From contig CM022676.1 of the NCBI GenBank assembly GCA_012295275.1, positions 5,978,219 through 6,042,218 on the forward strand: 64,000 bases of DNA, read 5' to 3'. This DNA comes from Chrysomallon squamiferum (Eukaryota > Mollusca > Gastropoda > Neomphalida > Peltospiridae). A model generated the notes under the pieces. That model had not been told where the DNA came from and did not search any database. It was given only the letters and a program-made list of their open reading frames with translations. How positions within the stretch are numbered: position 1 is the first letter of the stretch; every line of letters begins with the position of its first letter. Positions 12,340 through 24,744 of the stretch are shown one piece after another. The translations under genes and the position numbers were made by a program.

Positions 12340-12480
12340 TGTCTGCCACGATAAGGTCGTTTCTACCTTCTGGCCAATGGGAGGGGCTTGCAATGTCAAA
12401 GGATTGTTCCCATTGGTCAGTGGCCGGGTCATGAATATTAATCAGGTTATCTGATTGGCTGAGACAGTAGTCTTGGTATT
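12340..12480 (+). promoter_or_regulatory. Promoter-like block with three CCAAT boxes
   Basis: CCAAT (12,374-12,378) is followed directly by a GC-box-like GGGAGGGGC. Inverted ATTGG boxes lie at 12,412-12,416 and 12,454-12,458. The spacings of 38 and 42 bp resemble multi-CCAAT NF-Y promoters (established knowledge of that class). An AT(G) start at 12,541 follows, reading MSANSDKGRVKGQAVSVRRL and on, but the frame soon runs through an ACAG repeat and ends in pyrimidine-rich junk at 13,005. I therefore do not call it a gene. There is no TATA box. A promoter or enhancer role is inference. The stretch 12,480-13,070 has no other feature. Confidence 0.35.
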
Positions 12481-13071
12481 TTGTTTCTCTTACTGAAGTG
12501 TTGAGTGAAACATTTTCATGTTCTTGTGAAGAAATTTGTAATGTCAGCTAATTCTGATAAAGGTCGTGTCAAAGGTCAAGCTGTGTCAGTTCGGAGATTA
12601 TGTGGGCTCTGTGGGTTTGTACTGCACTTAACAGACAGACAGACAGACAGACAGGCAGTTGCTGTTATAGATGAGCCTGTCTGGTTGCTATGTGTCAAAT
12701 GTATTTTCATTGACAACAATGTTAAAGTTAGAAATGAAATTAGAAATAAAGAAACTTTCTGTTTTCCATTTCTTTCTTTCTTTCTGTGTGTTTCTCACTC
12801 TCATTCCTTTTTTATTTTATTTATTTCATTGTTTTTTATTTTTTTTCCTTTTTTCTCCTTTTTTTTCTCTTTTCTCCTTCTCTCAATCATCTTCTCTATG
12901 TGCCTCTCCATAACTCTTATCTCTTTGACTCATTCTCTCTCATTCTCTCACTCTTTCATTCTTTTATTTTCTTTCATTCTCTTACACTGTCATTCTCTCA
13001 TCTGATTCTTATTATCACTTTCTCTCATTCATTTTCATTCTTTCAGTCAGTCTCACATTCTGTCATTCTGT

Positions 13072-13073
<2 letters not shown>

Positions 13074-13111
<38 letters not shown>

Positions 13112-13117
13112 TTCTCA

Positions 13118-13168
<51 letters not shown>
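13074..13168. repeat. (CT)n microsatellite
   Basis: CT tract with one interruption (GTTTTCTCAACC). From 13,170 to 14,480 the sequence is AT-rich with A and T runs and no visible gene. Confidence 0.95.
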
Positions 13169-13173
<5 letters not shown>

Positions 13174-14494
13174 CTCCACCTCTCTCCTTTTCTCTCTCTC
13201 TTCCATTCTTTCATTCTACTCAGATATGGGGGGGGTATTATAATAAAAATAAAAAAATAAAAATAAAAACCCTACAAGTTTATTTCCAGGTTCATTATTT
13301 TTCATTTTATATTTTCCCACCAGCATCTTTTTAAGCGAAAACGAAAACAAAAACTGAAAAAGTCATTACTCTGAAGCCACCGTTGAATATATTCCAGTAT
13401 TTTTCACAGACTCGGCATAAAAACACTGTTCCACACCTTCTCGCAATCTATTAAACTTAATTTTCCTTATCTACAAAAACCCGACAAAAAGTATGTAATA
13501 TTAATACTTTACAGTTGAATTTCACGTCTGATAAACCATCCATGAAATTATGTTGCAATAGATTTTTTTCTTGTTTTTTTGGAAAAAATGTTTTGGGAAT
13601 ATTTATTTTTTTTTTTTGGTTATTTTATAAATGCCAGAAATGGGGAAAGTCTTTTGAGAACAACTACAAAGGTTAAAAAAAAAAAAAAAAAAATAATAAT
13701 AAAGAAAAAAGTAAAGAAAAAAAAAAAAAAGGAATAGAAGAAAAAATAAATAAAAAAATAAATGTAAAAAAAAACTTGAAAAAAAAAAAATAAAAAAATG
13801 AAATATTAGTAACAGACAAAATGGTTAACTGAATCTACAGAATTTTTTTTTTTTTTTTTTTTTTTAAAAATAAATTATTTTATATTCGATTATTTGGTTG
13901 TTATTGTTGTATTATGAGTGTAGGTTGGAGTAGGGTTGAATAAAAGTATGGTGTTGTTTGAAATGTGTAATGAAAATTGAAATAATTAAGAAAATACTAA
14001 AAAAATTTAAAATAATGAATGTTATTAATGGCATGGTCATAAAAAAAAAATAAAGGTAATTCAGTTCATACATATGATTTTTTAATAAAATTCTTATAAA
14101 ATAGAATATTAATAAACTTCAAAAGTATTATTAAAATAAAGATGTATTTTAAAATACAGATATCAGATTTTTTATATCAAAATAAAGTATTTAAAAATCT
14201 TAAAAATCATAAACTGTTAATTTATCAGTGTCTTTAAATTAATGAGTATCATAAAGGATATTAAAAAAAACACCATAATATTCTTAAAATTCATATTAAA
14301 ATATTGGCACACTTAAAGTATATTGTTAAATAATACGAGAATGCAGAGTTTTTATTTCTATTTTATTTCCAAAGTATAGTTTTAATGATGTTTCTATAGC
14401 AACTGTGTCTCTGTGAACAAATTATTACCCACATACAAAAAAATCCTTCAGCTTGGAAAAATGCATTATCACCATCTTATTATAATTTCTCAAA

Positions 14495-14640
14495 TACACG
14501 CACAGACAGACAGACAGACAAACAAACATACAAATTATAAGGTTACAACAGTGCAAACCAGTTTACATGATAAATCTTTACTTTCAGTCATAAACCATAT
14601 GATTACATAAAGACCTCTCTCTTTGTATTATAAAATTAAT
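14495..14640 (+). repeat. Dispersed repeat, copy 1
   Basis: ACAG repeats followed by AAATTATAAGGT-ACA(A/T)(C/T)AGTGCAAA, then GATAAATCTTTA, TTTCAGTCA and CTCTCTTTGTATTAT. The same ordered blocks recur at 17,365-17,512, and the first part recurs at 17,628 and 17,729. It is a dispersed element of unknown class with no coding potential seen. Confidence 0.75.
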
Positions 14641-14649
14641 AATTCCCAC

Positions 14650-15260
14650 ATGGAATATAACAGTTATTATACCCACGTTTATTGGTGGGCGTTAAGTAAT
14701 GTATAAATTTTAAATAACATAATTTTCAAAAATAGGAAATACGGTACGTATTAATTATTGTATATGACAATTATTATTATATATATATATATATACTCCC
14801 ATATATATAAATAATAAGTAATGCATGAATATTAAAATGGTTTATGATATATTCAGAATAGGAAATAGGGTATAGTATTAATTATCACATAATCATCCAT
14901 CCCATGCACAAAAAATACATAAAAAAAAAAAAAAAAAAAAGTAATATATAATTTTTTTTTTTTTTTAAAAACCCACCTATCATTCAAAATCTGAAATATG
15001 GTATCTATTAATTAGCATATTTAATATATAACAATTATCCACTCACCCCCCACCCCCCCCCCACACACCCCACACACATAGACAATAATGTTCAAACTAT
15101 GAAATACGGTATACTGTTATTTATCCTATATATATGATATAACAATCATCCCCACACACACACATGCAGAAACGACATAGTAATATATAATTATTAACAC
15201 AGTTTACAACATAGGAGATAGATAATAAGTGGTGGTTATTAAACCTCAGTATGGCAGGTA
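14650..15260 (+). repeat. Diverged tandem array, unit about 105-130 bp
   Basis: GGAAATACGGTA or a close variant followed by TATTAATTA recurs near 14,735, 14,862, 14,992 and 15,098, with a weaker copy near 15,213. Spacers include CA, TA and C-rich tracts. Confidence 0.75.
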
Positions 15261-15409
15261 CATATCTTCGTATCAAATTACCAGCAAGTGGTAAATTATA
15301 GGAAAGGACTGTGGAGAAAAAAAAAAAAAAAAAAAAAAAAAACATCCTTATGTGATGTAGATAGAGGTTCATTGTTTAAAATAAAACACTTTTATTTTTT
15401 TTTTTTTTT

Positions 15410-15745
15410 TTTTGAACTGCTGCTGCTGCTGTTGTTGTTGTTGTTGTTGTTGTTGTTACTGCTTAGGATATGTTCATAATTGTTATTTCTTATAGTTGTT
15501 GTGGTTTTTAAATGTTGTTAAAAATGGAGGATGTTGTAGTAGTAGTTGTTGCTGTGGTAATAGTTGTGGTATCTGTGCTAGATAGTAATAATTGTACTAT
15601 TAGTAGTAGTTGTAATAAAGGTAGTTGTGATGATGTAGTAGTAGTAGTTACAACAGTGATAGCTGTGTTAGTAATAATAGTAAGATTGTTGTAGTAGTAA
15701 CAGTAATAGCAGCAGTAGTAGAAGTAGTAGTTGTTGTTGTTGTTG
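15410..15745. repeat. Degenerate TTG/TAG trinucleotide region
   Basis: TGC and TTG repeats, then GTAGTTGTT-type repeats. Open frames here are poly-Val/Leu artefacts. Confidence 0.9.
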
Positions 15746-15929
15746 TAGTATTTTTTATTGCTACATTCATTTTACTCTACAAATCCAACACAAAATCAAA
15801 AAACCTTTCTTTTCCCCTTATATCCCATTCAACAAATTAATTATTTTAACCTTCCATTTTTTTCATTATTTCCCTTCTCCTCACTGTATTATTATTATTA
15901 TTATTTTTTTTTTTTTTTTAAACTTTCAA

Positions 15930-16240
15930 CAAGTCTTAAATTTCAACCAGCATGTCCAGCCTTTTCTTTTTTTTCTTTACCTTCCCAGATCTTCAGGTAC
16001 ATTAAAAATGGGATACTTCAGCAACAGCGTTGCTGTGTTCATTCTGGCAGCGATGTTCTGACAGTCTGGTGATTTAACATCACAGCCAACCTATTCAGAC
16101 TGCTCAAACTGCTCAAACTGAGATGCTGAGGCAATTGTTGTGTCGACAGATGCTCATTGTGCAATAAACCAGGAATCGGTTTTGCGGAAAGTAGTACGAA
16201 GAGAAATACTGTTTTTATTGCTTCACTATTATTTTAAGAA
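15930..16240. other. Complex non-repetitive island
   Basis: Unique sequence with several CpGs. It includes CAGCAA-CAGCG-TTGCTG (6-bp inverted arms), a tandem CTGCTCAAA pair and TGCTGAGGCA. It could be regulatory. No exon with both splice signals and an open frame was found. From 16,240 to 16,550 the DNA is T-rich. Confidence 0.3.
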
Positions 16241-16559
16241 TAGGTGCAAATGTATTTATTGTTTACGGCTGTAAGTTTTAAGTTGAGGATTGTTTTTTTG
16301 AGGGGATGTTGGTGAAAAGTATTCAGACATTTTTACTACCTGTTTTTTTTTCCCCAGGAACTAGTTTTTCAGAGGAGACAGATTTATTTAATATCTTTAT
16401 TGCTTCTTGTTGTTTTTTTTTTTTTTTTCTTTCTTTATTGTTTCAGTAATTCGTTCTTGTTTTTTTTTTTAATCTTTTCTGTCTGTTTTTTCTTTTTCTC
16501 TCATCACCTTTATTTTTTCTTTCTCTGATATTTTCTTACATACTTTTTTCCCTTTGTTG

Positions 16560-16758
16560 AACATAAACATCTGTATACATACATATAAACATACATACAA
16601 ACATACACGCACACACAAACATACATACTTGTATACAACATATATATGAAGATGCAAACACATCTAAATATCTTCCCTAACAAACATACACACACAACAA
16701 ACATATATTCACAGACACACACACACACACACACAACACACACACAGACACACACTCA

Positions 16759-16802
<44 letters not shown>

Positions 16803-16867
16803 TACTACTTAAAGCCTCACAACCCTAACACCAAACTCTTAGTGCACCTACTCCATCACACACACAC

Positions 16868-16898
<31 letters not shown>

Positions 16899-16905
16899 AG
16901 ACATA
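16560..16905. repeat. CATA, CA and ACAG microsatellite cluster
   Basis: CATA units, then CA runs (about 16,710-16,800) and an ACAG run (about 16,870-16,900). Confidence 0.93.
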
Positions 16906-16914
16906 CCTGTGACA

Positions 16915-17115
16915 TCACACCTGTAATCAAGGTATAACAAATAACAACATGCTGTCACCGTATCAAACAACTCACCTGTACACACCAAGGTGTAAATTAC
17001 AGTGTCTCACCTGAGTGTTTTACACCTGCTCTCTAATAATTGTCACTCAGGTATGTTGCTGATTGAAGCACAAACAAACACTCGTCAAGTGATAACTTAC
17101 GTAACACCTGAAAGG
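16915..17115 (+). promoter_or_regulatory. CACCTG cluster (E-box / T-box-like)
   Basis: Five CACCTG sites at 16,918, 16,973, 17,008, 17,023 and 17,105 within 200 bp of otherwise unique sequence. CACCTG is the Snail/ZEB-type E-box, and TCACACCT/TTACACCT variants also match a T-box half-site (known motifs). A similar paired arrangement recurs at 59,885 and 59,905. Function is inference. Confidence 0.35.
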
Positions 17116-17364
17116 TGTTTTTATTCCGGAATGTTCTTCCTCTTTCTCATTCTTTAATCCTTTTTTCTTCTTTCCTTTCTTTCTTTAATCCTCTCTCTAT
17201 ATTTTTTTCCTCATTCGTTAATCCTTTTTTCTTTTCTTCCATCATCTGCTTTTATTTCTGCTTCTTTCTTTTTTTTTTTTTTTTTTTTTTTTTTAAGCAA
17301 GAACTTGATTTCCATGCTGAACTATTTGTTATTTTATCCCATTCCGATCACAGCCTGTAACTAA

Positions 17365-17512
17365 CTAACAGACAGACAGAAAGACAGTCAGACAAATATG
17401 CAGATTATAAGGTACAATAGTGCAAATGGCTTCAGTGATAAATCTTTATTTTCAGTCACAAAACACATGATTACAAAAAGCACTCTCTCTCTCTTTGTAT
17501 TATGAAATTATT
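17365..17512 (+). repeat. Dispersed repeat, copy 2
   Basis: Same block order as the copy at 14,495: ACAG run, ATTATAAGGTACA, AGTGCAAA, GATAAATCTTTA, TTTCAGTCA and CTCTCTTTGTATTAT. The two are clearly homologous over about 140 bp. Confidence 0.8.
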
Positions 17513-17603
17513 AATGTTCTAAAAGCTGTGATGGTTGGATGAATTCTTTTTGTGTTTGTGTGAAAACAAGTACATGATGGTATAAGTAGATGTCTGATGG
17601 TAT

Positions 17604-17604
17604 C

Positions 17605-17635
<31 letters not shown>

Positions 17636-17680
17636 AATATGCAGATTATATGGTACAACAGTGCAAATGGAGAGAGAGAC

Positions 17681-17733
<53 letters not shown>

Positions 17734-17767
17734 AATATGCAGATTATATGGTACAACAGTGCAAATG

Positions 17768-17857
<90 letters not shown>

Positions 17858-17866
17858 CTGACTAAA
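17604..17866. repeat. (GA)n tract interrupted by dispersed-repeat fragments
   Basis: GA microsatellite containing two near-identical inserts (about 17,628-17,668 and 17,729-17,769) of the dispersed repeat's AAATATGCAGATTATATGGT block. They are spaced about 101 bp apart, so the insert has been amplified with the microsatellite. Confidence 0.9.
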
Positions 17867-18299
17867 TATACCTGAGGGAGACATTTATATAAAACTAAAT
17901 AATTCAAAGAAAGAAAGAAAATGAGAAAATGACTGAAAGAGAGAAACAAATATAAGTACATATAATTATAGAAATAATGCTTTATGAGGTTTTTTTTAAT
18001 CTTTCTTTCTTTATTTATTTTTTTATATTTTATTTTTATTATTATTATTTTTTTTTTATATATATAGGAGTGTCAACCATCCCAAATAATGAAAATGGCT
18101 TTTTGAATAATAGGATGAGTTAAAAATATCAGTAATACTATATTCCGTCACACAGGTATTGATTTGCACTATCATCTTCTCTTGAAATAGCATTCTTAAA
18201 ATGGAAGACTAAACAACACACACAAATCTGAACGGCATTTCGGGGCTTAACTGTTAGTTCAGTACTTGCTTGCTTGTTAAGTATGGTTTGTTGAGTGGA

Positions 18300-18372
18300 A
18301 TGTATTACCATGGTTGGTTAAGACGTTGGATTTGAGAGTGGGAGGAGCCAGGATCAAATCCTGTATAAGCTC
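18300..18372 (+). repeat. tRNA-derived SINE-like head
   Basis: A-box-like TGGTTGGTTAAGACGTTGG is followed about 30 bp later by B-box-like GGATCAAATCC (18,351-18,361), the spacing of an internal RNA polymerase III promoter. The body is degraded and no tRNA cloverleaf is intact. From 17,900 to 18,300 the DNA is AT-rich without a gene. Confidence 0.45.
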
Positions 18373-18419
18373 TTATGGAGAGATATTTAAAGAGATGTTA
18401 AAAAACACAATATTTGGTT

Positions 18420-18760
18420 TTATTATTATTGTCGTTACTGCATTTGTTACTGGTATTATTACTAATAAACTACCACCACTACTACCACTACTACTACTAC
18501 TACTACTACCACCTCAACTATTGTTGTTGTTATGTTTACTACTACTACTATAATTATTAATATTATTTTACTGTTGTTTAGTTTATGTAACCACTATTAC
18601 AGTTATAATTATTAATATTATTATTATTTTGTTGTTGTTGTTGTTTAATATTACTACTATTATAATTAGTAATATTATTGTTGTTTTCTTATTCTTCTTT
18701 TTCATCTTGTTATTATTACTACTACTGTTACTATTATTGTTGTTATATATATGTTTAAGA
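18420..18760. repeat. ATT/CTA/TTG trinucleotide region
   Basis: Degenerate trinucleotide repeats. Nothing coding. Confidence 0.9.
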
Positions 18761-19059
18761 GATATTTGTATTGGATAACATGGAAGTATACTTGTGTGTG
18801 TGTTTTACAAGTCAGTACAAGTAAAGGTGTGTATGTATGTGTGTCTGTGAATATAAAAATGTAAATGCACAAAATCCACATTAAAAATTGCCATATAAAA
18901 AAAAAACCTACAGATCAACAATAATGACTTAAATATATGGCATTTTTACATTTTTATCCCGTTCTAAACAATTCCACTAACTCTTCAATCAGATTTTAGT
19001 AATAAAAAATACTTACAGATTTTTTTGTCATGAAAGCATGTTAAGAATTATTATATTCA

Positions 19060-20095
19060 CTGACACACAAATAATTCAAGTTTCCATTTTGAAAAAATTG
19101 GTGTCAGAATCTTACATAACATATTGACTGGCACTTGCTGTTTTTCTTAGAAACTTCGATATGAAATTATAATCCTTTAAAACACAAGTCAGAAATCTGC
19201 TTTCTGCTTTTCAAAATGTGATGTTGAAATCTTGTTTATGTACACTGACACAAAATATTTATGTTTTTGGGGCGTTTTTTTTGTTTGTTTGTTTTTTTTT
19301 TTAGAAAATTTCAAAATTGAAGTTATGCATACATCTTTATTTGTTGGCAAGGAATTTGTTTCTAACTTTTGAAAATGTGATGTTGAAATCTTGTTTAAGT
19401 GTACTGACAGAAAATATTTTGGTTTTTTATTGGGGTTTTTTCTTTAGGAAATTTCAAAATGAAATTATACATAAGTCTTTAATTCTTGGCAAGGAATTTC
19501 GTTTTAGCTTTTGAAAATTATATGTTGAAATCTTGTTTAAGTATACTGACACAAAATATTTAGTTCTATTATTATTATATTCTTTTTTGGTGTGTTTTTT
19601 TTTTTTAAAGAAAATTTCAAAATGAAATTATGCATAAGCCTTTAATTCTTGGCAAGGAAGTTGGTTTTAACATTTGAAAATGTGATGTTGAAATCTTGTT
19701 AAAGTATATTTCCACAACATTTTTTTGATTGTTTTTAAAACATTTTTAGAGTATTTTGATACGAAATTATACATAAGCCTTTAATTCTTGGCAAGGAATT
19801 TTGTTCCTAACTTTTAAAAATGTGATGTTGAAATCTTGTTTAAGAATATTAACACAAAATATTATTTTTTTTTTTTAAGAAAATTTGTATACAAAATTAT
19901 AGATAATCCTTTAATTCTTGGCAAGTTGTTTATTTTTAACTTTTAAAACTGATGTTGATGTATACGGTTACAGCTAAAAATTATATTTTTTGTTGATAAC
20001 TCCAATATGAAATTATACATAATCTCTTAATTCTTGAGCAAGGGTTTTTTTTTTTCATTTTGAAAATTTGATATTGACATCTTGTATAATTCAAA
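19060..20095 (+). repeat. Tandem array, unit about 145-165 bp, six to seven copies
   Basis: Each unit has TCAAAATGAAATTAT, then CTTTAATTCTTGGCAAGGAA, then TGATGTTGAAATCTTGTTTA and ACACAAAATATTT plus a T run. Copies centre near 19,105, 19,215, 19,383, 19,526, 19,689, 19,831 and weaker beyond. Divergence is moderate, so it is an old satellite-like array. Confidence 0.85.
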
Positions 20096-20559
20096 ATGAT
20101 TACTAATGAAAAATTCAGATATATAAACTATTATAAGGTATATATAACTGTAAAGTTGTCTTTTAAAAACATATCGCTCCAAAATGTTTTTCTTTTGAAA
20201 AACTTTGAGTACAGAATTTTTTAAACTATATAATTCTAAAGTCATTTTCTGTACAGTGATTGCTCCAAAAAAATAATTCGATTTTAAAAAAAAAAAAAAA
20301 AAATGGATATAGATTTTTTTTTAAATGTATATAATTCTGAAGCAAAAAAAAAAAAAAAATGAATAAAATAATTTTCTTAAATTATCTAAAAATTACAAAC
20401 TTCTCAAAGAACGAGAAACAAAATATGAAACCATTAAGAATTTTTTTTTTTTCTTCAAAATCGGAATAAACCAAAAAATCTCAGAAAAGGAAATACAAAA
20501 AAAAATTAAAAAAAAATAAAAAAAAAAATGGCCGAATTATTCAGACCATAATTTCTTCC

Positions 20560-20880
20560 AAACAGACATTTACATTCAGCAACAACGTCAAAGTTATTAC
20601 CAACATGACAATGCAGAATTTCAACAGCGTCATCTGTATGTATGAGATGTGATTTTCAAATCAAAACACTGACTGAAGATGTTGCAGGCAGCTTTGACCC
20701 GCCGTCACGACCCCTGACAAATTCAGCGGCAGCCATAAAGCATATCCAGTGAAGTAATGGATATCCCATCAGTCACTGCAATGGCAAATACTATTGCATT
20801 ATGGGATAATAATACGGCTGGAATGTCAAATACATGACTGATGTTTGTTCAGAAATTCAAAATGCGATTTGTCTGTCGTA
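20560..20880. other. Complex non-repetitive island
   Basis: Unique, more GC-balanced sequence with TTTGACCCGCCGTCACGACC and TTGCATTATGGGATAATA. The latter is related to the CCCAxAATGCA motif discussed among the findings. It is a candidate conserved non-coding element, and no exon is defined. Confidence 0.35.
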
Positions 20881-20884
20881 TTGT

Positions 20885-21195
20885 TTGAGAATATGGATCA
20901 GAGTTTGAGGAACTGGATCAGAGTTTGAGAAAATGGATCACGTTTTGAGAAAGTGGATTATAATTTGAGAAAATGGATCACATTTTGAGAAAGCGGATTA
21001 TAGGAGAAAATGGATAATAATTTGAGAATCTAGATCACAGATTACAAAACAGCTTTAAAATTATGGATAATATTTCACAGAAACTACATTACAAGTTCGA
21101 AAAATCTAGCCATTTGACATCCTGGATCATAACATGAGCACCTGGATCTCAATTTTGAGCGCCTGGATCACAGTCTGAGCATCCAGATCGCAGTA
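20885..21195 (+). repeat. Minisatellite, unit about 22-25 bp
   Basis: At least ten degenerate copies of (A)TGGATCA(C/G)A(T)TTTGAGA. The copies after 21,110 read CCTGGATCAxAxxxTGAGCA. The region 21,200-21,475 after it is unique without a visible gene, and a GAT run follows at about 21,478-21,525. Confidence 0.8.
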
Positions 21196-21489
21196 TCTTA
21201 ATGGACAATTTTCTGTCTGTTAAATAAAGATTGAATGAGAATGAAAATCTGTCTGCCTGATGACTTGTTTCATCTGGATCAGACAGGTTAAATCCACATC
21301 AAACTGGTTATAGCTGGTATTTAGCTTCTTCCCTGATTATATATTCAGGTTGCTTAAAGATGATGTCAATGATGATGTCAGTGTGGATATCAAAGATGGT
21401 GGAACTGAACGCACAGATTATATCTAGTTTATATTTCTGCTTCGAATGTGATCTCTAATTTTTTTTAGTAGATGCTGATGATGATAGAA

Positions 21490-21524
<35 letters not shown>

Positions 21525-21779
21525 ATAGTATCATCATAATCACTGGAAACATTTAATTTTCTAATAATTTTTTGTATGATGATTAAATTCATGTATTTTT
21601 TTCCTTTTCATTCATCTTCCCATCTGTCAATCCATTTGTTCTGTCTTCTGTTTGTGTTTTTCTTCTTTCATTTCATTATCACAGAAATTATCAATCCATC
21701 ACACAAACCTTTTTATTTTTTATTTTTTTTTTTTATTTCTTACTGTTTATTTATTCATCTATCATTCACAATATTCTTT

Positions 21780-21875
21780 CCAACTTTCTATCCATCCATC
21801 CATCCTTCATTCATTCATTCATTCATTCATTATTCATCCATCCTTCCAGTCATCCATGTATTCATTCATCCGTAC
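21780..21875. repeat. CATC/CATT tetranucleotide repeat
   Basis: Clean CATC and CATT repeats. From 21,875 to 22,600 the sequence is AT-rich with no gene. Confidence 0.9.
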
Positions 21876-22599
21876 ATTAATATACTTCTGTTCCTCACTT
21901 CATTTTGTTTGAACTTAAATTCTGCTCCATCATCCAAGCAACAAATTCAATTTAGTAAAACCCCCCCAAAAATGAATTTTTAAATGTTTTTTTATTATTA
22001 TGGACAATTTGCATTAAAACCAATAAATAGTTTTTGGAGGAGGCAGAAATTCTTCCAAAGTGTTTCAAAATTTAATTTTCTTGCTTTCATCTTTTTCCAA
22101 AATTAATTTTCCTTTTTCAAAATTTACAGCTCAAAAATGTATAAAAGCAATAAACATGCATTTTTATTTTTTTAAATTTTTTTTTAAAAATTTTTTCCTT
22201 CTCCAACTCATTTCTGATCACAATTTATGAATCAAAAAGTGAATTTATGTTTAATGGAAAACTTTGAATTTTTTTTTGTCATAATTCTCTTAATGATATT
22301 TCGCGACTTTAGAACACACAAAAACCAATCACCAAATTAATCTTCTTTTTTTTTTTTTTTTAAATTTGCAAAACTAAGTTTTGTTAACTTTTATTTTTTA
22401 AACTTAAACCATTTTTGTTTTATGTTATGGTCTTATTTCAGTATTATTTTGAAATGGATTTAAACACAATTTTGATAAAAAAGAAAAGTTTTTCAGTCAG
22501 TTTATGCAATCATAACCTCATTTTAAAGGACATTTCAAAAGACTGTATACAAAGAACACCTGTTGAAAATGGTTGCAAACATAAAAATTACACCATAAA

Positions 22600-22790
22600 T
22601 ACTTACTTACACATACACACACACATTTTCACACACATATATACATTATGTACACATTTTCATACACCATATAGATATACAGATGCATTATATAACCATA
22701 CATACATGACAGACAGACAGACAAACAGATATAACACACACACACACACATATACATTTCCATCCATCCATTTGACCATACATATAAAAC
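22600..22790. repeat. CA/CATA/ACAG microsatellite
   Basis: Mixed CA, TACA and ACAG units. Confidence 0.9.
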
Positions 22791-22969
22791 ATATATCCAA
22801 AATCCCATCACAATCATTCCTTTAATAAGACAAAAACAGATTAGCAAAAAAAACCAACACTCATTTTCTTTAATAAAAAAACAACAAACAAAAACCAAAC
22901 TCTTTCCCTGAGAAAAAAAATTGCATAAAAAAAAAAAAAAAAAAAAAAAAAACCTTCACCCAACATTTC

Positions 22970-23340
22970 TCCATGATTAAAAGTGCCATCCTAACAAACA
23001 ACAGGAAGCTATATCAAACCAGACAGACCAAGTCACGCAAACATATTCTTCTACACACGCCCGAGAACCGTTATCAAACTGCCCGGAGTACAGTCTAGTG
23101 TCAAAGATGGCTGACACTTTTCCATCAGAGATAAATGGATGTGGGCTCGCATGGTTCCTGGTCAGATACAACTTCCATTAACAAGACTGATAACCAGATT
23201 TAGCTTAGATAATCGAGACTGTGCCTGCTAGCCTCAATTTCCTGTCATTAGATTTAATATCTGTCTGATAGAGACAAAGAATGTGGGTTAATTAATTGTC
23301 GTATAATTGCGAGTTTTTGTGAGTTTTGATCACGAAACGT
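22970..23340. other. Complex island rich in GATA and homeodomain-type sites
   Basis: Balanced sequence with several GATA cores (GAGATAAA, CTGATAACC, TAGATAATC, TGATAGAG), a SOX-like GACAAAGAATG and GGTTAATTAATTGTC. The motif names are established knowledge. An enhancer role is inference. Neither strand gives a bounded exon. Confidence 0.35.
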
Positions 23341-23379
23341 AAATGTGTGTTATTATGTTGGTAGATGTTTAAAGTGTAA

Positions 23380-23466
23380 TGTGTGTATATACAGACACAC
23401 ATATACATATACATATACAAATCTACATATTTTCACTGTCACATTCACAAACACATGCACAAACAT

Positions 23467-23526
<60 letters not shown>

Positions 23527-23740
23527 TACCTCATGCATTTTGGTCTATACTTACACACACACGGACACACACACATACACACTTACACATTCATACTCAA
23601 TCTTACTCACTCACTCACCTCCCCACACACACACTAAACTCTCTCTCTCTCTCCTCACTCTCCCTCTCTCTGTCACTCTCATACACACACAGACACACAA
23701 ACATACACCCATTCATTCAACTCATGAACATACACGACTT
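23380..23740. repeat. CA and CT microsatellite cluster
   Basis: TACA, CT (23,468-23,483) and CA tracts. From 23,740 to 24,740 there is AT-rich, then pyrimidine-rich DNA, with a TTTA run near 24,200. No gene. Confidence 0.93.
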
Positions 23741-24744
23741 TAACATCCACAAGAACGAAAACAACATTATCCTCGGCTCCGATACTGTTCTCTATACTTC
23801 AAATTTTGATAAATCTGTCTCGAACAGCAGAAGGCAATATTGCGATTTCCTAGCAGATATGTCAATCTTCTTAAACCAAAATGTCACGAGAGACATCAGA
23901 ATAAACGCTTTGACGTATATTTATAAATCTTTACGATTATTTATGTCCATATTTTATGTAAAAATATTCAACACTATCCTTCTGTTGCAGTCCTGATGGG
24001 AAAAGGTTATTTATAAAACGGGAAGACTAAATTTTTTATATTTGCAAGGTGAAAGATTTGTTGTGTAGAAAGTAGTATTTTTTTTTTTTTTTTTTTTTGG
24101 TGAGAAGTGTGTAAAAGTGTTTTTGTAATATTTTTGAAAGGAAGAGGATTTTAAATTGTTATTTTTTTATTTTTTTTTTTTTATTTTTTTAATATTTATT
24201 TATTTATTTATTTATTTATTATTATTTTAATTATTATTATTATTATTATTAACATCTCATTTCAGTATTTGATTTAATTTTGTTCTTTTCTTTTCATTAT
24301 TTAAAAAAATATTTATTCTCTTTTTTCTTTATTTGGTATCTTTTCTGTACAGTTTCAACATTTAGTTCTTTTCTGTTGTTCATCTTTTTCTATACTGCTT
24401 CAATATTATCACGTTCTTTTTCTTGTTCATGTCTGTATTTCACTTTCTCCATATATCTATTGCTGTCTCTGTCTCTCTGTCTCTCTCTCTTTCCTTCTCT
24501 CTATCAGATTCTGTTTCTCTCACTCTGTTTTATTTTCTACGCTTTCTGTCATTCTCAAATTCCTTCTTTTTATCTCTCTATCTATCTTTCTCCGTCTCTC
24601 ACTTTGTCTGTCTCTATCTCTTTTTCTCACATCTTTATCTCTTCTTATCTGTATATACACATCTTTCTTCTGGTCTGTAACTGTACTATTCTCTTTTTTA
24701 CTCTTCTTTTGTTTTTTTTCTTCTGTTTTACATGATCTATAGAT

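Noticed and set aside
12505-13005. 166-codon frame downstream of the CCAAT block
   Set aside because: Only the first 35-50 codons are complex; the rest passes through ACAG repeats and pyrimidine-rich DNA. Not supported as a gene, though a first exon is not excluded.
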